From positions 3,658,001-3,722,000 of the forward strand of contig NC_060110.1 of NCBI RefSeq assembly GCF_021155765.1: a stretch of 64,000 bases of DNA, given 5' to 3'. This DNA is from Diprion similis. Taxonomy: Eukaryota > Arthropoda > Insecta > Hymenoptera > Diprionidae. Numbering within the stretch: the stretch's first letter is position 1; the number at the start of each line of letters is the position of its first letter. The notes below the pieces were generated by a model, which was given only the letters and a program-made list of their open reading frames with translations, was not told the DNA's origin and ran no database searches. Of this stretch, positions 50,478 through 59,812 are shown piece by piece. Position numbers and translations under genes: made by a program.

Positions 50478-51527
50478 ATGGCGTTTGTCAAGGTGGTACT
50501 TATGCTGGCTGGTTCCTTTGGTTTCTCATACGCATTATTTGCACTTATAACTCCCAAAGATCACGAAATAAAGAAGGTAAATGTCTCATACGAGTTTTAA
50601 TTAATCCTTTCTTTACTTGGCTAATCAAAAATAATGACTAATAATATTCGAAATCCACTTTTAAAACAATTTCTTAGATTACTAAAAATCGTTGTAACTT
50701 TGGAAAGATTAACATTTTGAGAAAATTTCTTTTTTGCTATGCAACCAGAGCTGTTGTAAACCTAAAAAGCAGGAAAGATTGTTGAAATATCATAGAATGC
50801 AATGAAAAATTTGAAAGATCCTCTTTTGCAAATAATCTTACAATTTAATGAAATACTAGAGTAGATTCAGAAATGTTGTCGTCTAGCTCCCTGAAACCAA
50901 ATTTAATTTGAAATCATCACTCCATTACAGAGTCTAGTTAAAAATACTTGTGAAATTGCAAGGGAATAGTACATTTTAAAGATTTTCAGTCATCTGCAAC
51001 AATCGTGTGCTACATTTGACTCGAGTCACGATATTATAATACTGAAATACTTTGATATTGTTCTGAAATACGAAAACGGGATCTGCAACTCTAGGCATAT
51101 AATTCAAATTACGATCTCTCATTGAGAATTCTTTGATCAAGAATACTAATAAAAGTTGTGGTTGAAAACAAACCTTTGTAATAATTCATATTGATGCATG
51201 TGTATGTCCATTGGGTATCATATAAATTGAACAAACCTAATTTTGTTGTTACAATTATTTTATCCACATTGAAATAATCATTATAATAACTGAATGTTCA
51301 TGTATTATTTACTTGACAGTTTCTATAGTAACAAACAGAAATTCATATTTCTAACCAATGGATATTTTACGACTTTTGAAAATGAAAATTCCTGATTTCA
51401 GCAACTGGGCCATAGACCTGACCTTATTACCGAGACCCCTTTTTTCGAGTCACTGCGCAAAGCTACTTTGAAAAAGAGATCTATGAACACAGAGCAGAAG
51501 ACATTAGAATCCAGCGACAGTTCGTAA
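50478..51527 (+). CDS. UQCC3-like complex III assembly factor
   Basis: Two exons, 50478-50576 and 51402-51527 (donor AAG/GTAAAT, acceptor GATTTCAG, phase 0), giving 74 aa. An N-terminal membrane anchor (about 3-24: VKVVLMLAGSFGFSYALFAL) is followed by ITPKDHEIKKQLGHRPDL and a charged C-terminus. The hydrophobic YAL...TP...KK core resembles UQCC3, a small inner-membrane protein that helps assemble cytochrome bc1 and stabilise cytochrome b. It is shorter than the human protein (about 93 aa). Other small mitochondrial assembly factors share this layout, so the assignment is moderate. It starts 13 nt after the CEBPZOS-like stop and ends 49 nt before the TBCC start, with no polyadenylation signal in either gap. 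Confidence 0.55.
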
Positions 51528-51576
51528 ATACCAAAAATATATCAAGCGGCGTTGAATAATATCTCCTGTCACAGTA

Positions 51577-52605
51577 ATGGAACCATCTACCCTAATAGAG
51601 GGTAGCTTACCCGAACGAATAACCAAAAGAGATCGGGAGCGCAAAAACGTAATAGAGAAACGCAGAGAAGAGAGGCAGCAGCTTGCCGTGGAATCCGAAC
51701 AGTCTAGTTATTTCAAAGATGCATTCTACGCGTCCTGTAAAACGATTAAAGATTTACTAGACGATGCTTGTACAGCTTCACCATCCGTGCTTCCTGCCAT
51801 ATTTGACAAAGCAAACAAGGAGATACAGACATTGAAGAACTTTCTTTCCCAATCCAAAATGTATCTAAAGGTTTATGACATTCGCAGAGCACAGGAAAAC
51901 CTGCAATTACTTGAGATCGAGGCGGATGAATTGGAGTTGAAATTATTGCCGAAGAAAAAATTTGGATTTAAAAATCGTAGAGTATTGAAAAAACCGTCGG
52001 AAAAATGTCATGATGTCACTGACGGACTAAAGGATCTCAAAATATCAGACAGCATTGTAAATAACGCGACGAACCAAAACAACAAACTTTCAAGCAAATA
52101 TGGTGACAGTGCCTGTATGATAATGGGAAAGGTGGATGAGAAATTGGTTCTGGATGCGGAAAATGTGAACAAAAACGACATCTTACTCTCTGACCTATCA
52201 GGGTGCTTCATCAGGATATATGGGGCGCCCAGTACGTTACATATGGTCAACCTACAAAACTGTACAGTCTTAGTTGGGCCAGTTTCCTCCTCTGTATTTG
52301 CCGACAGATGTAACGCCTGTTCCCTTGCTTTTGCTTGTCAGCAACTTAGACTGCATACTTCCATGAACTGTGACGTTTATTGTCACGTTACAAGCAGAGC
52401 TATCATAGAAGACTGTTCGAAAATACGGTTTGCACCCTACAATTGGTCCTATGACGATCTTTCTATACATTTCAACTTGGCTGGGCTAGATCAAAAAATT
52501 AATAACTGGCAATTGGTGGATGACTTCAATTGGTTGTCGAACGAAAAACACTCGCCTAATTGGTCCGTCTTGGAACCGGAATTGAGAGTTAGGAAGTGGG
52601 ATTAG
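51577..52605 (+). CDS. TBCC: Tubulin-folding cofactor C
   Basis: One uninterrupted exon of 342 aa. The N-terminal region (about 1-120) is helical and charged (KRDRERKNVIEKRREERQQL), as in the TBCC spectrin-like domain. The C-terminal half is the C-CAP/TBCC beta-helix: GCFIRIYGAPSTLHMVNLQNC, then ACQQLRLHTS...VTSRAIIEDC, FAPYNWSY and NNWQLVDDFNWL. The arginine-finger position of the QQLR motif is present (R258), so GTPase-activating activity towards beta-tubulin in the cofactor C/D/E complex is expected. Length matches the family (about 345 aa). A possible acceptor (CTGTCACAG) just before the ATG could allow separate splicing, but the tight spacing downstream of the UQCC3-like cistron suggests co-transcription. 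Confidence 0.93.
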   Translation: MEPSTLIEGSLPERITKRDRERKNVIEKRREERQQLAVESEQSSYFKDAFYASCKTIKDLLDDACTASPSVLPAIFDKANKEIQTLKNFLSQSKMYLKVYDIRRAQENLQLLEIEADELELKLLPKKKFGFKNRRVLKKPSEKCHDVTDGLKDLKISDSIVNNATNQNNKLSSKYGDSACMIMGKVDEKLVLDAENVNKNDILLSDLSGCFIRIYGAPSTLHMVNLQNCTVLVGPVSSSVFADRCNACSLAFACQQLRLHTSMNCDVYCHVTSRAIIEDCSKIRFAPYNWSYDDLSIHFNLAGLDQKINNWQLVDDFNWLSNEKHSPNWSVLEPELRVRKWD

Positions 52606-52696
52606 TTGGAACCCTACAAGTTAAAAGTGAATTCAATTAGTTTTTAGATCGTAGATATTCAATTTCTTTTTAATTAGCAATCGATATACTTACCTC

Positions 52697-52702
52697 AATA
52701 AA
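52697..52702 (+). terminator. Polyadenylation signal after TBCC
   Basis: AATAAA about 92 nt after the TBCC stop, in CTCAATAAATTATT. It is the first clear signal after the CEBPZOS-like gene, consistent with one 3' end for all three cistrons. Confidence 0.6.
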
Positions 52703-53635
52703 TTATTTACACGTGTACTTGGCTTTTTCACGAAAATACAATACACCTTATTGCAGAACCAATGTTTATTGATTTAATCATTATTATAGATATCAATTTA
52801 TTTATTTAATTCCTAGAATTATCCTAGAATTACACAGTATTGTGTTGTTAGGATAATAAGTGTTAAAGACATCATTTACCTCAATGCGATGCTATTTACA
52901 TAAATGAAAGTCGATTCATCCGAGGAGCAAATGGAATTGTAAAATGACTTTTAACAGAGTAAACTGCCAATAGATTATGTAACAATTGCAAATTGAAAAT
53001 ATGTAACAATTCATTAAACCGAGAAGGATAAATGCGATAATGCAAACAACAGTCGGTGAAAATAAATGATCTTGTTAACAGAGTGTGAATGAAGTAAATC
53101 TTTGTGCTACAAGCTAGAGACAAGTGTTATTATTATGTTAAAGATTACTACTCCAATATTTCTTCGAAATAGCTTCACAACATCAAAAAGTATAAAGAGT
53201 TGTGGGTATGTTATTAAATTTTACGATGTAAGGTCGTCTCCGCGTAATAAACGGAAAAAATCTTTTCAACTGGAGATGCAGGGCGACTATCAAAAAATCA
53301 TATTCGTAGATCCAGATCAAATTTCTCTCTTATTTTTAACGTATGGAGGTAGGGAAAAATTGTTATTATAGCGTTAATTATTATATATTCTTCAGTCAAC
53401 GAGCATTACAATCTTTCATTCTTGCGTCACCGTACACGCGTGTAGAAGTATCACTAAAGTTGATACTGAGAACTGCAAATCGAATTACCCGCCGTTTCCC
53501 GCCACCGAATCACATCCATTCTGGTCCGTTCCTTGGAATTACGTCACCGTCATTCCTGTATCGAGGAACGGTGGAACTTGAACATCCCGTGTCTTTTCGT
53601 GCAGTTTTTTGGTTCCCGGACGAAGAAGCACGAAA
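52703..53635 (+). promoter_or_regulatory. Intergenic DNA and probable ATP synthase g promoter
   Basis: AT-rich up to about 53380, then a GC-richer stretch (about 53400-53635) immediately before the ATP synthase g start codon, fitting its promoter and 5' UTR. A frame at 53136 starting MLKITTPIFLRNSFTTSK resembles a mitochondrial presequence and reaches a GTATGT donor (about 53207), but no continuing exon was proven. Confidence 0.35.
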
Positions 53636-54541
53636 ATGGCAGCGCAACTACCAGCGAAGGCCGTGGGCCTAGTTAAAAGTATTTATTCAAAATTACATTG
53701 CTTTAGACATAATCTATTCATTATATCAACGAATCGTTTGATGCACCAGCAAGCCAACACAGTCGTGTGCGATCGGTGATCACAACCTTACATAACATTG
53801 GTCCAACATACATCCAGTTTCACACTGTTCGAGATTCATTTGACAATCGGTAGAATATTTTCGTTGTTCGTATTAAAAAGCGAACGTTTGTTGTCATGTC
53901 ATGATTTATTTATACCAGAAATTCATTTACTTCTTGGCTCAAAAGATGTATATAAGGTTGGCATTACACCTCGAGAGGACGTCAAAAAGTTGTCGCAATT
54001 CAGAGCATTTCCTTTTTGACTGAAACTTGTCGTGTGATTATTACATGTACCAAATACCGATACTCTGACAGATGGCTTAAAAAAATTTCATAGCACTTGT
54101 ACAACGCTTACCGTTAGCCGATATAAGAAAAAAAACAAAAGCTCCATAACTGACTTCAGTATGACACTACACGTTACGTTTGTAACTTACTTTTGTACAG
54201 TTTTTTCATGTTGAAGTTAAATCTTTAGAACTTCATTTTACATGCTTTAATATAATCCCATTATTTCTCTTTTTGTGACAGCTGGTCTGGTCTTGGCAAA
54301 GCCCAAACTGCAGATTTTCAGACAATATGCCATGGTCGAGTTAACGCCACCAAAATTATCCGATATTCCTGCTATTCGTTCCGGAATTGCAAAACTTTTG
54401 TCGAGCGCTAAGAACGGCAGTTACCGTAATCTGACTGTTAGAGAAGCGTGGCTGAACACTCTTGTTGGAATCGAAGTCCTCTGCTGGTTCTATATTGGTG
54501 AAGTTATTGGAAAACGTCACCTTGTCGGCTACAAAGTTTAA
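53636..54541 (+). CDS. ATPsynG: ATP synthase subunit g, mitochondrial
   Basis: Two exons, 53636-53678 and 54282-54541 (donor AAAA/GTATTT, acceptor TTTTTGTGACAG, phase 1), giving 100 aa. The product starts MAAQLPAKAVGLVK and continues LAKPKLQIFRQYAMVELTPP, ending with the membrane segment LVGIEVLCWFYIGEVIGKRH, which carries the GxxxG-type ridge region used in dimer contacts. Length and order match the ATP synthase g family (about 100 aa). It is a peripheral-stalk-associated subunit of the F1Fo complex in the inner membrane, needed for dimerisation of the enzyme. The 603-nt intron has no nested feature. Confidence 0.9.
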
Positions 54542-54614
54542 ATGAGACTCCAAATCTATCTGCTAGATAATTGTGTATATTTATAAATGTTCTCGGAAGA
54601 GTAAAACATTCACA

Positions 54615-54620
54615 AATAAA
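54615..54620 (+). terminator. Polyadenylation signal of ATP synthase g
   Basis: AATAAA in CACAAATAAAAC, 74 nt after the stop codon. Confidence 0.7.
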
Positions 54621-55987
54621 ACTTATAGAAACTAAATTGGTCTAGTTCATGTTATATCACGTAAATTTAGGCTACATCCCATTTTCATAAAAATAGGCAA
54701 AACGAATAAAATTATCACCTCATATAAAAAAATTGATGAGAAGTTACCGCGCTATTAGAGATATTGAAATGATTAATGCATATCAAGTAGCAAAATAAAT
54801 GATGAACGTCTTCCATGAAATTTTGAGTAGCGTAGCTGTATATTTACTTATGGAAAAATATGAACATATTTGAAACCTTGCGTGAAATAATCCTGATGAT
54901 TTCTTTTCTCTTGTAATAATCTATGCCATCAAATCGGAAAATTAATATTATTATTAGTATAAATCAACTGAAAGATGTTCCCGAAGCTCTGAATGTTCAG
55001 TTCAACGGAAATTCGAGCAAGTTGTATGTACCACGCATGTTTTTTTTTTATCTACGAACTTCTCCAAAAATTTCATTATTATCAATATCTCAATTAGTAC
55101 TAGTTTTCACAAGAATAATGTAATTTACAGTAATAAAGTCTGATAAAGAACTAGCCTGGTATAAAACATGAATTAACTAGAAATTAGTAGAGTTAATGTA
55201 ACGAAACATTGGTAAATAAATCACTAATTTGCAACTTTAAATTAACTTGGAAAGATTTAAAATTTCGCAAAGTCTAAGTAATGAGTATGTTCGAATTTAT
55301 TCCAGCTATTAAATTTTAGAAAATGCTAAATTTTCAAAGTAACATATTTTTCTATAAATGCATGATTACGTTAAGGTCACAGCCTAGACTTCGTATTTAT
55401 TACGTTATCTTCGTTCGAATAAAAGTTCAAGACTTCAAGCACATGTGTTCGAAAATTTACATTGATAGGAATATGTGTCAGAAGGTCAGAACACGATTTC
55501 GTTTTAAATTTCGTATGCATGCCTACGGTTAATTGCCGTGAATTGTGTAAAAGTTTTGAACGTTTTTTCTATCCGAAAATTTCAATTGAAAACAGTAGTT
55601 TAGATGACGTGATTAAATCCGTTCCTACACGAATAAGTCGTCAAGGATTTAACCAAAAGTGTAATTACACTTGCAGGATTTAAAATGAATTTATAGGTAC
55701 TGTTATAGTTCTAAGAATTAAGGCTTATAACTGGAAAAACGTTCGGAAATCTTTCACGGATTCAACTCGATTTATAACAATTTGAATTGCCACCAAAAGT
55801 ATGCAATTGCTGCTATCCAAATCCATTCCAGATGGCGCTGCTGTTGTTGGCTAATTTCATGACTGATTGTGTCAGTCCCACTCACCATGCTGTCAACTCG
55901 GAACTTAACCTAAAATTAAGTCAATGCATGTTGTCTGAGTATAGCAGGGAAGGAAAAGACTTGTTAGAATAATTGCACCAACAAATA
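54621..55987 (+). other. Intergenic DNA before SPOUT1
   Basis: AT-rich. No gene was recognised. The SPOUT1 promoter and 5' UTR presumably lie in the last few hundred bases. An in-frame TTG at 55973 precedes the true ATG but is not used as a start. Confidence 0.45.
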
Positions 55988-57208
55988 ATGGCATCGGTCG
56001 TAGCACGTGGTAAGAGCTGGAAAGAGCACAACCGTCTACACAAGGAACAACGCAAGAAGTGGAGAGAAGAGAGACTATTAAAAAAGGTGAAGAAAGAAGA
56101 GAGCGAAAATCTTGCCGAAGAGGTTAAAAAGTCAAACGAGTCTGAGAAAATATTGACAAAAAACGTATCCACCGTGAGTATCGCGGTGCCTGGTTCGATT
56201 CTGGATAACGCTCAGTCGCCAGAATTGAGAACGTATTTGGCAGGCCAGATTGCGAGAGCAGCATGCATATATAAAATTGATGAAGTGATCGTGTTTGACG
56301 ATATGGGAGAAGTCTTAGAGGAAGAAAAAAAGAAACTGAGACACGATGAAACATTCGGGGAAGTCAGAGTCGGATGTCTGCAGCTTGCAAGAATATTGCA
56401 ATATCTAGAGTGTCCGCAATATCTGCGTAAATATTTCTTCCCCCTACATAAAGACCTCCAGTACGCAGGAGTTCTGAATCCTTTGGATGCTCCGCATCAC
56501 CTAAGACAACAGGATGAGTCTGTGTTTCGTGAAGGCATCGTCACTAACAAACCTATAAAAGTTGGAAGAGGGTCCCAAGTCAACGTTGGACTGCTTAACG
56601 ACGTCACAATTGACAAAGTTCTGGCGTCAGGTCTTAGGGTCACTGTTAAAATACCTGCGGAACAAAAAAACCCCAAAAAATTAAAAGGTATCGTTGTGCC
56701 TCCAAGTATGCCGAGAGCACACACCGGCATTTACTGGGGTTATAGTGTCAGAATAGCAAACAACTTGACACAAGTAATCACAGATAGTCCGTACAAGGAA
56801 GGTTACGATTTGACTATCGGAACTTCGGACAAAGGAACTTCTGTAGATGATATCGCGTCAAATAGTCTCGCGTACAATCATGTTCTCATTGTTTTTGGTG
56901 GCTTGACTGGGTTGGAAGCAGCCTTGGAAGCCGACCCCCTCTTGAATGAAGACGATCCATCTATACTTTTCGACAAGTACTTGAACGTCTGTCCGGAGCA
57001 AGGGTCCAGAACAATAAGAACTGAGGAAGCTGTTTTATTATCACTGGGCGAATTGAGGAATAAATTAATGCCCAAACATCCCCCGTTGGAAAATCCTCAA
57101 TTTCAAAATGACCCTCAAGCGGGCGAGAATAATTTAACAACAAGTAAAAAAATGAAGACAGAAAATCCAACAGTGTACAGCTCCGATTCCAGTGATTCAT
57201 CCGGCTGA
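55988..57208 (+). CDS. SPOUT1: SPOUT-domain RNA methyltransferase (SPOUT1/CENP-32/C9orf114 family)
   Basis: A single 406-aa exon beginning MASVVARGKSWKEHNR. A charged, lysine/glutamate-rich N-terminus (about 1-55) is followed by the signature SIAVPGSILDNAQSPELRTY and GQIARA. The central insert includes LQLARILQYLECPQYLRK and NPLDAPHH. The C-terminal SAM-binding knot region includes YWGYSVRIAN, YDLTIGTSDKGT, VFGGLTGLEAAL and CPEQGSRTIRTEEAVLLSL. These match the SPOUT1 family. Known role: predicted m3U methyltransferase that also supports centrosome-spindle attachment. The acidic, serine-rich tail (SSDSSDSSG) lengthens it relative to the human protein (376 aa). A consensus donor (CAG/GTGAGA) lies 3 nt after the stop, pointing to a downstream exon on the same transcript. 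Confidence 0.92.
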   Translation: MASVVARGKSWKEHNRLHKEQRKKWREERLLKKVKKEESENLAEEVKKSNESEKILTKNVSTVSIAVPGSILDNAQSPELRTYLAGQIARAACIYKIDEVIVFDDMGEVLEEEKKKLRHDETFGEVRVGCLQLARILQYLECPQYLRKYFFPLHKDLQYAGVLNPLDAPHHLRQQDESVFREGIVTNKPIKVGRGSQVNVGLLNDVTIDKVLASGLRVTVKIPAEQKNPKKLKGIVVPPSMPRAHTGIYWGYSVRIANNLTQVITDSPYKEGYDLTIGTSDKGTSVDDIASNSLAYNHVLIVFGGLTGLEAALEADPLLNEDDPSILFDKYLNVCPEQGSRTIRTEEAVLLSLGELRNKLMPKHPPLENPQFQNDPQAGENNLTTSKKMKTENPTVYSSDSSDSSG

Positions 57209-57282
57209 CAGGTGAGATAGAAGTTGGTCAAAAATGAATGTAACGAAACATTTCCGAAAAAAAGTTATTTTACATCTTTAGA

Positions 57283-57489
57283 ATGACTTCAAAGGAATTG
57301 AGTTTGCAAAATACAACTATGTTTTGCGTTATCACGGTTTACCACGTTTCAGGTAGTCCTAAAGTTGCAACATTACGGTTTAACTCAAAGCAGCATCGTT
57401 ACGTTAATGTGACGGATTTCAACCTTGCAGATAAGGATTCCTTGAAAATTGCAGAAGAACAATTAGTTGAAAGCAAGATTACGAAATAA
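57283..57489 (+). CDS. Small unrecognised ORF, probable second cistron of the SPOUT1 transcript
   Basis: 68 codons, starting MTSKELSLQNTTMFCVITVY and ending DKDSLKIAEEQLVESKITK. The ATG is one base after an acceptor (TTACATCTTTAG, ending 57281). Joined to the donor at 57212 this removes a 70-nt intron and puts the ATG 4 nt after the SPOUT1 stop. AATAAA follows its stop at 57556. I do not recognise the family, and no transmembrane segment or clear domain is visible beyond a weakly hydrophobic patch (MFCVITVYHV). An internal CACGTTTCAG could act as another acceptor, so the N-terminus is uncertain. Confidence 0.4.
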   Translation: MTSKELSLQNTTMFCVITVYHVSGSPKVATLRFNSKQHRYVNVTDFNLADKDSLKIAEEQLVESKITK

Positions 57490-57555
57490 TTTTCTTTAAT
57501 GCTTGAACTTTCTCATCACGTTTTTAATCGTATAAAAATTATATACATAAATTAG

Positions 57556-57561
57556 AATAAA
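57556..57561 (+). terminator. Polyadenylation signal of the SPOUT1 transcription unit
   Basis: AATAAA in TTAGAATAAAAAATG, 67 nt after the small ORF. The convergent epimerase stop is only 59 nt further on, so the two 3' UTRs probably overlap. Confidence 0.6.
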
Positions 57562-57619
57562 AAATGAATGATGGATCATTAAAAAGCCTCTGCGATCACG
57601 GGTATTTGCCAATTTTTTT

Positions 57620-59812
57620 CTAACGCTTGTCCAACACAGCGGTTACTGTTTCCTTCAAAGATGCCATCACTTTGGTAGGATTTTCAGCACCTGTCACTGC
57701 AGTCCCAGAAACTATCATATTAGCACCAGCCTGAAATGTGGAAATAGTCTTTCTATAATGACTTAATTAAACTTTCATGAGGATAGAAAAACCGATTATT
57801 GGCATCAATTTTTGGCTGCTTTGGTCTTCCAAATAGTTTTCTATCACATAATTAGCTTTATGCAACAAAAGTTTTATGTGACACAAATGGAATGTTCGGT
57901 ATACTGAGGCAAGAATGTTTCAGATATAGTTTTTCTACTTCAATAAAACACAAAATTATACGGGTACTGTAACATAAGTAGAACAAAGCCCTTAATACCA
58001 ATAAGTAGAATTATGTTGGAATTTGTTCAATCATTTCGATACTTTCGAAAGGTTTTTCTCATCATATTTGCTCATTTTTCTAGATTTGTAACAACTCGAT
58101 CGTACAGAATACCAAAATTATTGCTATTACAATCGAGTGCCTACTCAGGCAATAGGTATTTAAAAATGTTCAGCAAACAATTTTTCTAATTTTTCAAAAT
58201 GGGTCTGAACGGAAATTATTACTTCCTCCCCATCCATGGAAACGATGATGGATGGAACAAGCTGATATACTAGTATATGTTGCTTGTCATGATCCGGGTT
58301 TTATATTCAGAATGAACATTAGAAATTACCTCTGCACAGGAGTGTATGGTGTTTAGCCCAACTCCTCCATCCACTTCAATGTCCAAAGTGGGATAATTTT
58401 TTCGGAGCCATCGAACTTTATTCATCATCGGTTCCATAAATTTTTGACCACCAAAACCAGGCTCGACAGTCATGATAAGGACCATATCTGCCAGGTCTAT
58501 GTAATCGATCACAATGTCTGCTGGAGTTCCAGGTTTCAGAGCTACCCCCACCTTTACAACATAAATTGTCAGTTTCCGTTAGCATTCCTCAAATTAAATT
58601 TTTCTTGTACAATTAGTTAATTCATAAGTCAAGATTCTTTATGCTGAAATCCAAAGAAATTCTAGTTGAAGTAGTGAGAGAAAAAGCACGCTGCATAGCT
58701 AAGCAACACAGTATCAAGTGCTTGGTTTTCAGTTGATTGTTTTGGGTTAATTATACAATATTACAGAGGTATAGAAAACTTCGCGTTAATTGTCACTTTT
58801 CAGTTTTGTTTCACTAAGTTAAAGGTGTGTCAACGATATAATGAATAGATGTCACCGCTTCATATTTTTGTTCTTAGTGTGGGTATAAGGTATGTGAATC
58901 TTCTTGGATTTAATACTTAGGTTTGCCATGATATTATTATTTTATTAATTAAATTTATCCTTCGATTACATTATTAGTTACTAATTATTTTTGTAATGTG
59001 TACTTTGAAAGATTCAACAAGAAATTATTTTTGTGATGGGTAGTCGACAATTCAACTAACAGTTACTTTTGTTATTTATACATATATGCTGAAAATTAAA
59101 GCGATCCTCTCGTTAAAACAGATTAATCTTGCAAGAACTAAAAAGTCAAAAGAATAATTGATTGAATTTTTCCAATTACTTATTACATTTCATTGGCAAT
59201 TATTTTATTTTTTTTCGATTCTGAAAATATTACTTGAATGCATACGGAAGCAAACTTGTACTTTGTCAAAATTATAACATTTTATACTTCATTGCATGCT
59301 TTATTGAAGTAATAACACATACCTTCATTCCTGCCTCTTTAACTTTTCTACAAACTGAGGGTACGTCAATAACAGGTTCAACGTGAAAAGTGTATTGATC
59401 TACACCGGCATCTGACATTGGTAAAATCCACTGGAAAGTAATAAAATTTTATAGAAGCTGAAAGATAAGTGATGTCGAGTGCAATGAACGGTTTTCATGA
59501 AATGGTAATTGTTCAACTCTCATGCAATTTTTTTTTTTTTTTTTAATTTTTTACACAGTTTGAAGCTCGAGTTACCTTTTCGGGTTCTGAAACCATCATA
59601 TGGGTCTCAAAGAATGCGTTTTTTATTTTATTTCGTAAACATTTAACCAACGGATGACCAAATGTGAGGTTAGGAACAAAATGACCATCCATTACATCCA
59701 GATGCAGATAATCCGCACCGCTATCCAACAAACGTTGAGATTCGGAGTATAAATTCGCCAAATCCGCATTTAAGATAGATGGGCCAATTTTCGCGGTTAC
59801 AATCTTAGCCAT
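57620..59812 (-). CDS. Rpe: Ribulose-phosphate 3-epimerase
   Basis: Four minus-strand exons in transcript order: 59812-59576, 59430-59323, 58551-58330 and 57730-57620, all GT-AG, phase 0, giving 225 aa (human 228). TIM-barrel enzyme of the pentose phosphate pathway interconverting ribulose-5-phosphate and xylulose-5-phosphate in the cytosol. The metal and catalytic residues are in place: H37 and D39 in [15 protein letters not shown]71 in ETHMMV and D176 in [10 protein letters not shown]. The loop [14 protein letters not shown] and the phosphate-binding [10 protein letters not shown] motif (last exon) are intact. The third exon begins with valine (GTG) after the acceptor TTGTAAAG and must not be read as a start. 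ATTAAA signals on the minus strand lie at about 57523-57528 and 57495-57500, inside the SPOUT1-unit 3' region. Confidence 0.95.

Noticed and set aside
53380-53672. 109-codon frame overlapping the ATP synthase g start
   Set aside because: A different frame through the same stretch is also open. The GC-richer 5' flank explains both, and the ATP synthase g frame is the clear gene.
55973-55987. Upstream in-frame start for SPOUT1
   Set aside because: The codon is TTG. The first in-frame ATG (55988) gives the normal family N-terminus.
58548-58551. GTG at the start of the Rpe third exon read as a start codon
   Set aside because: It follows an acceptor and continues in phase from exon 2. The enzyme starts at 59812.
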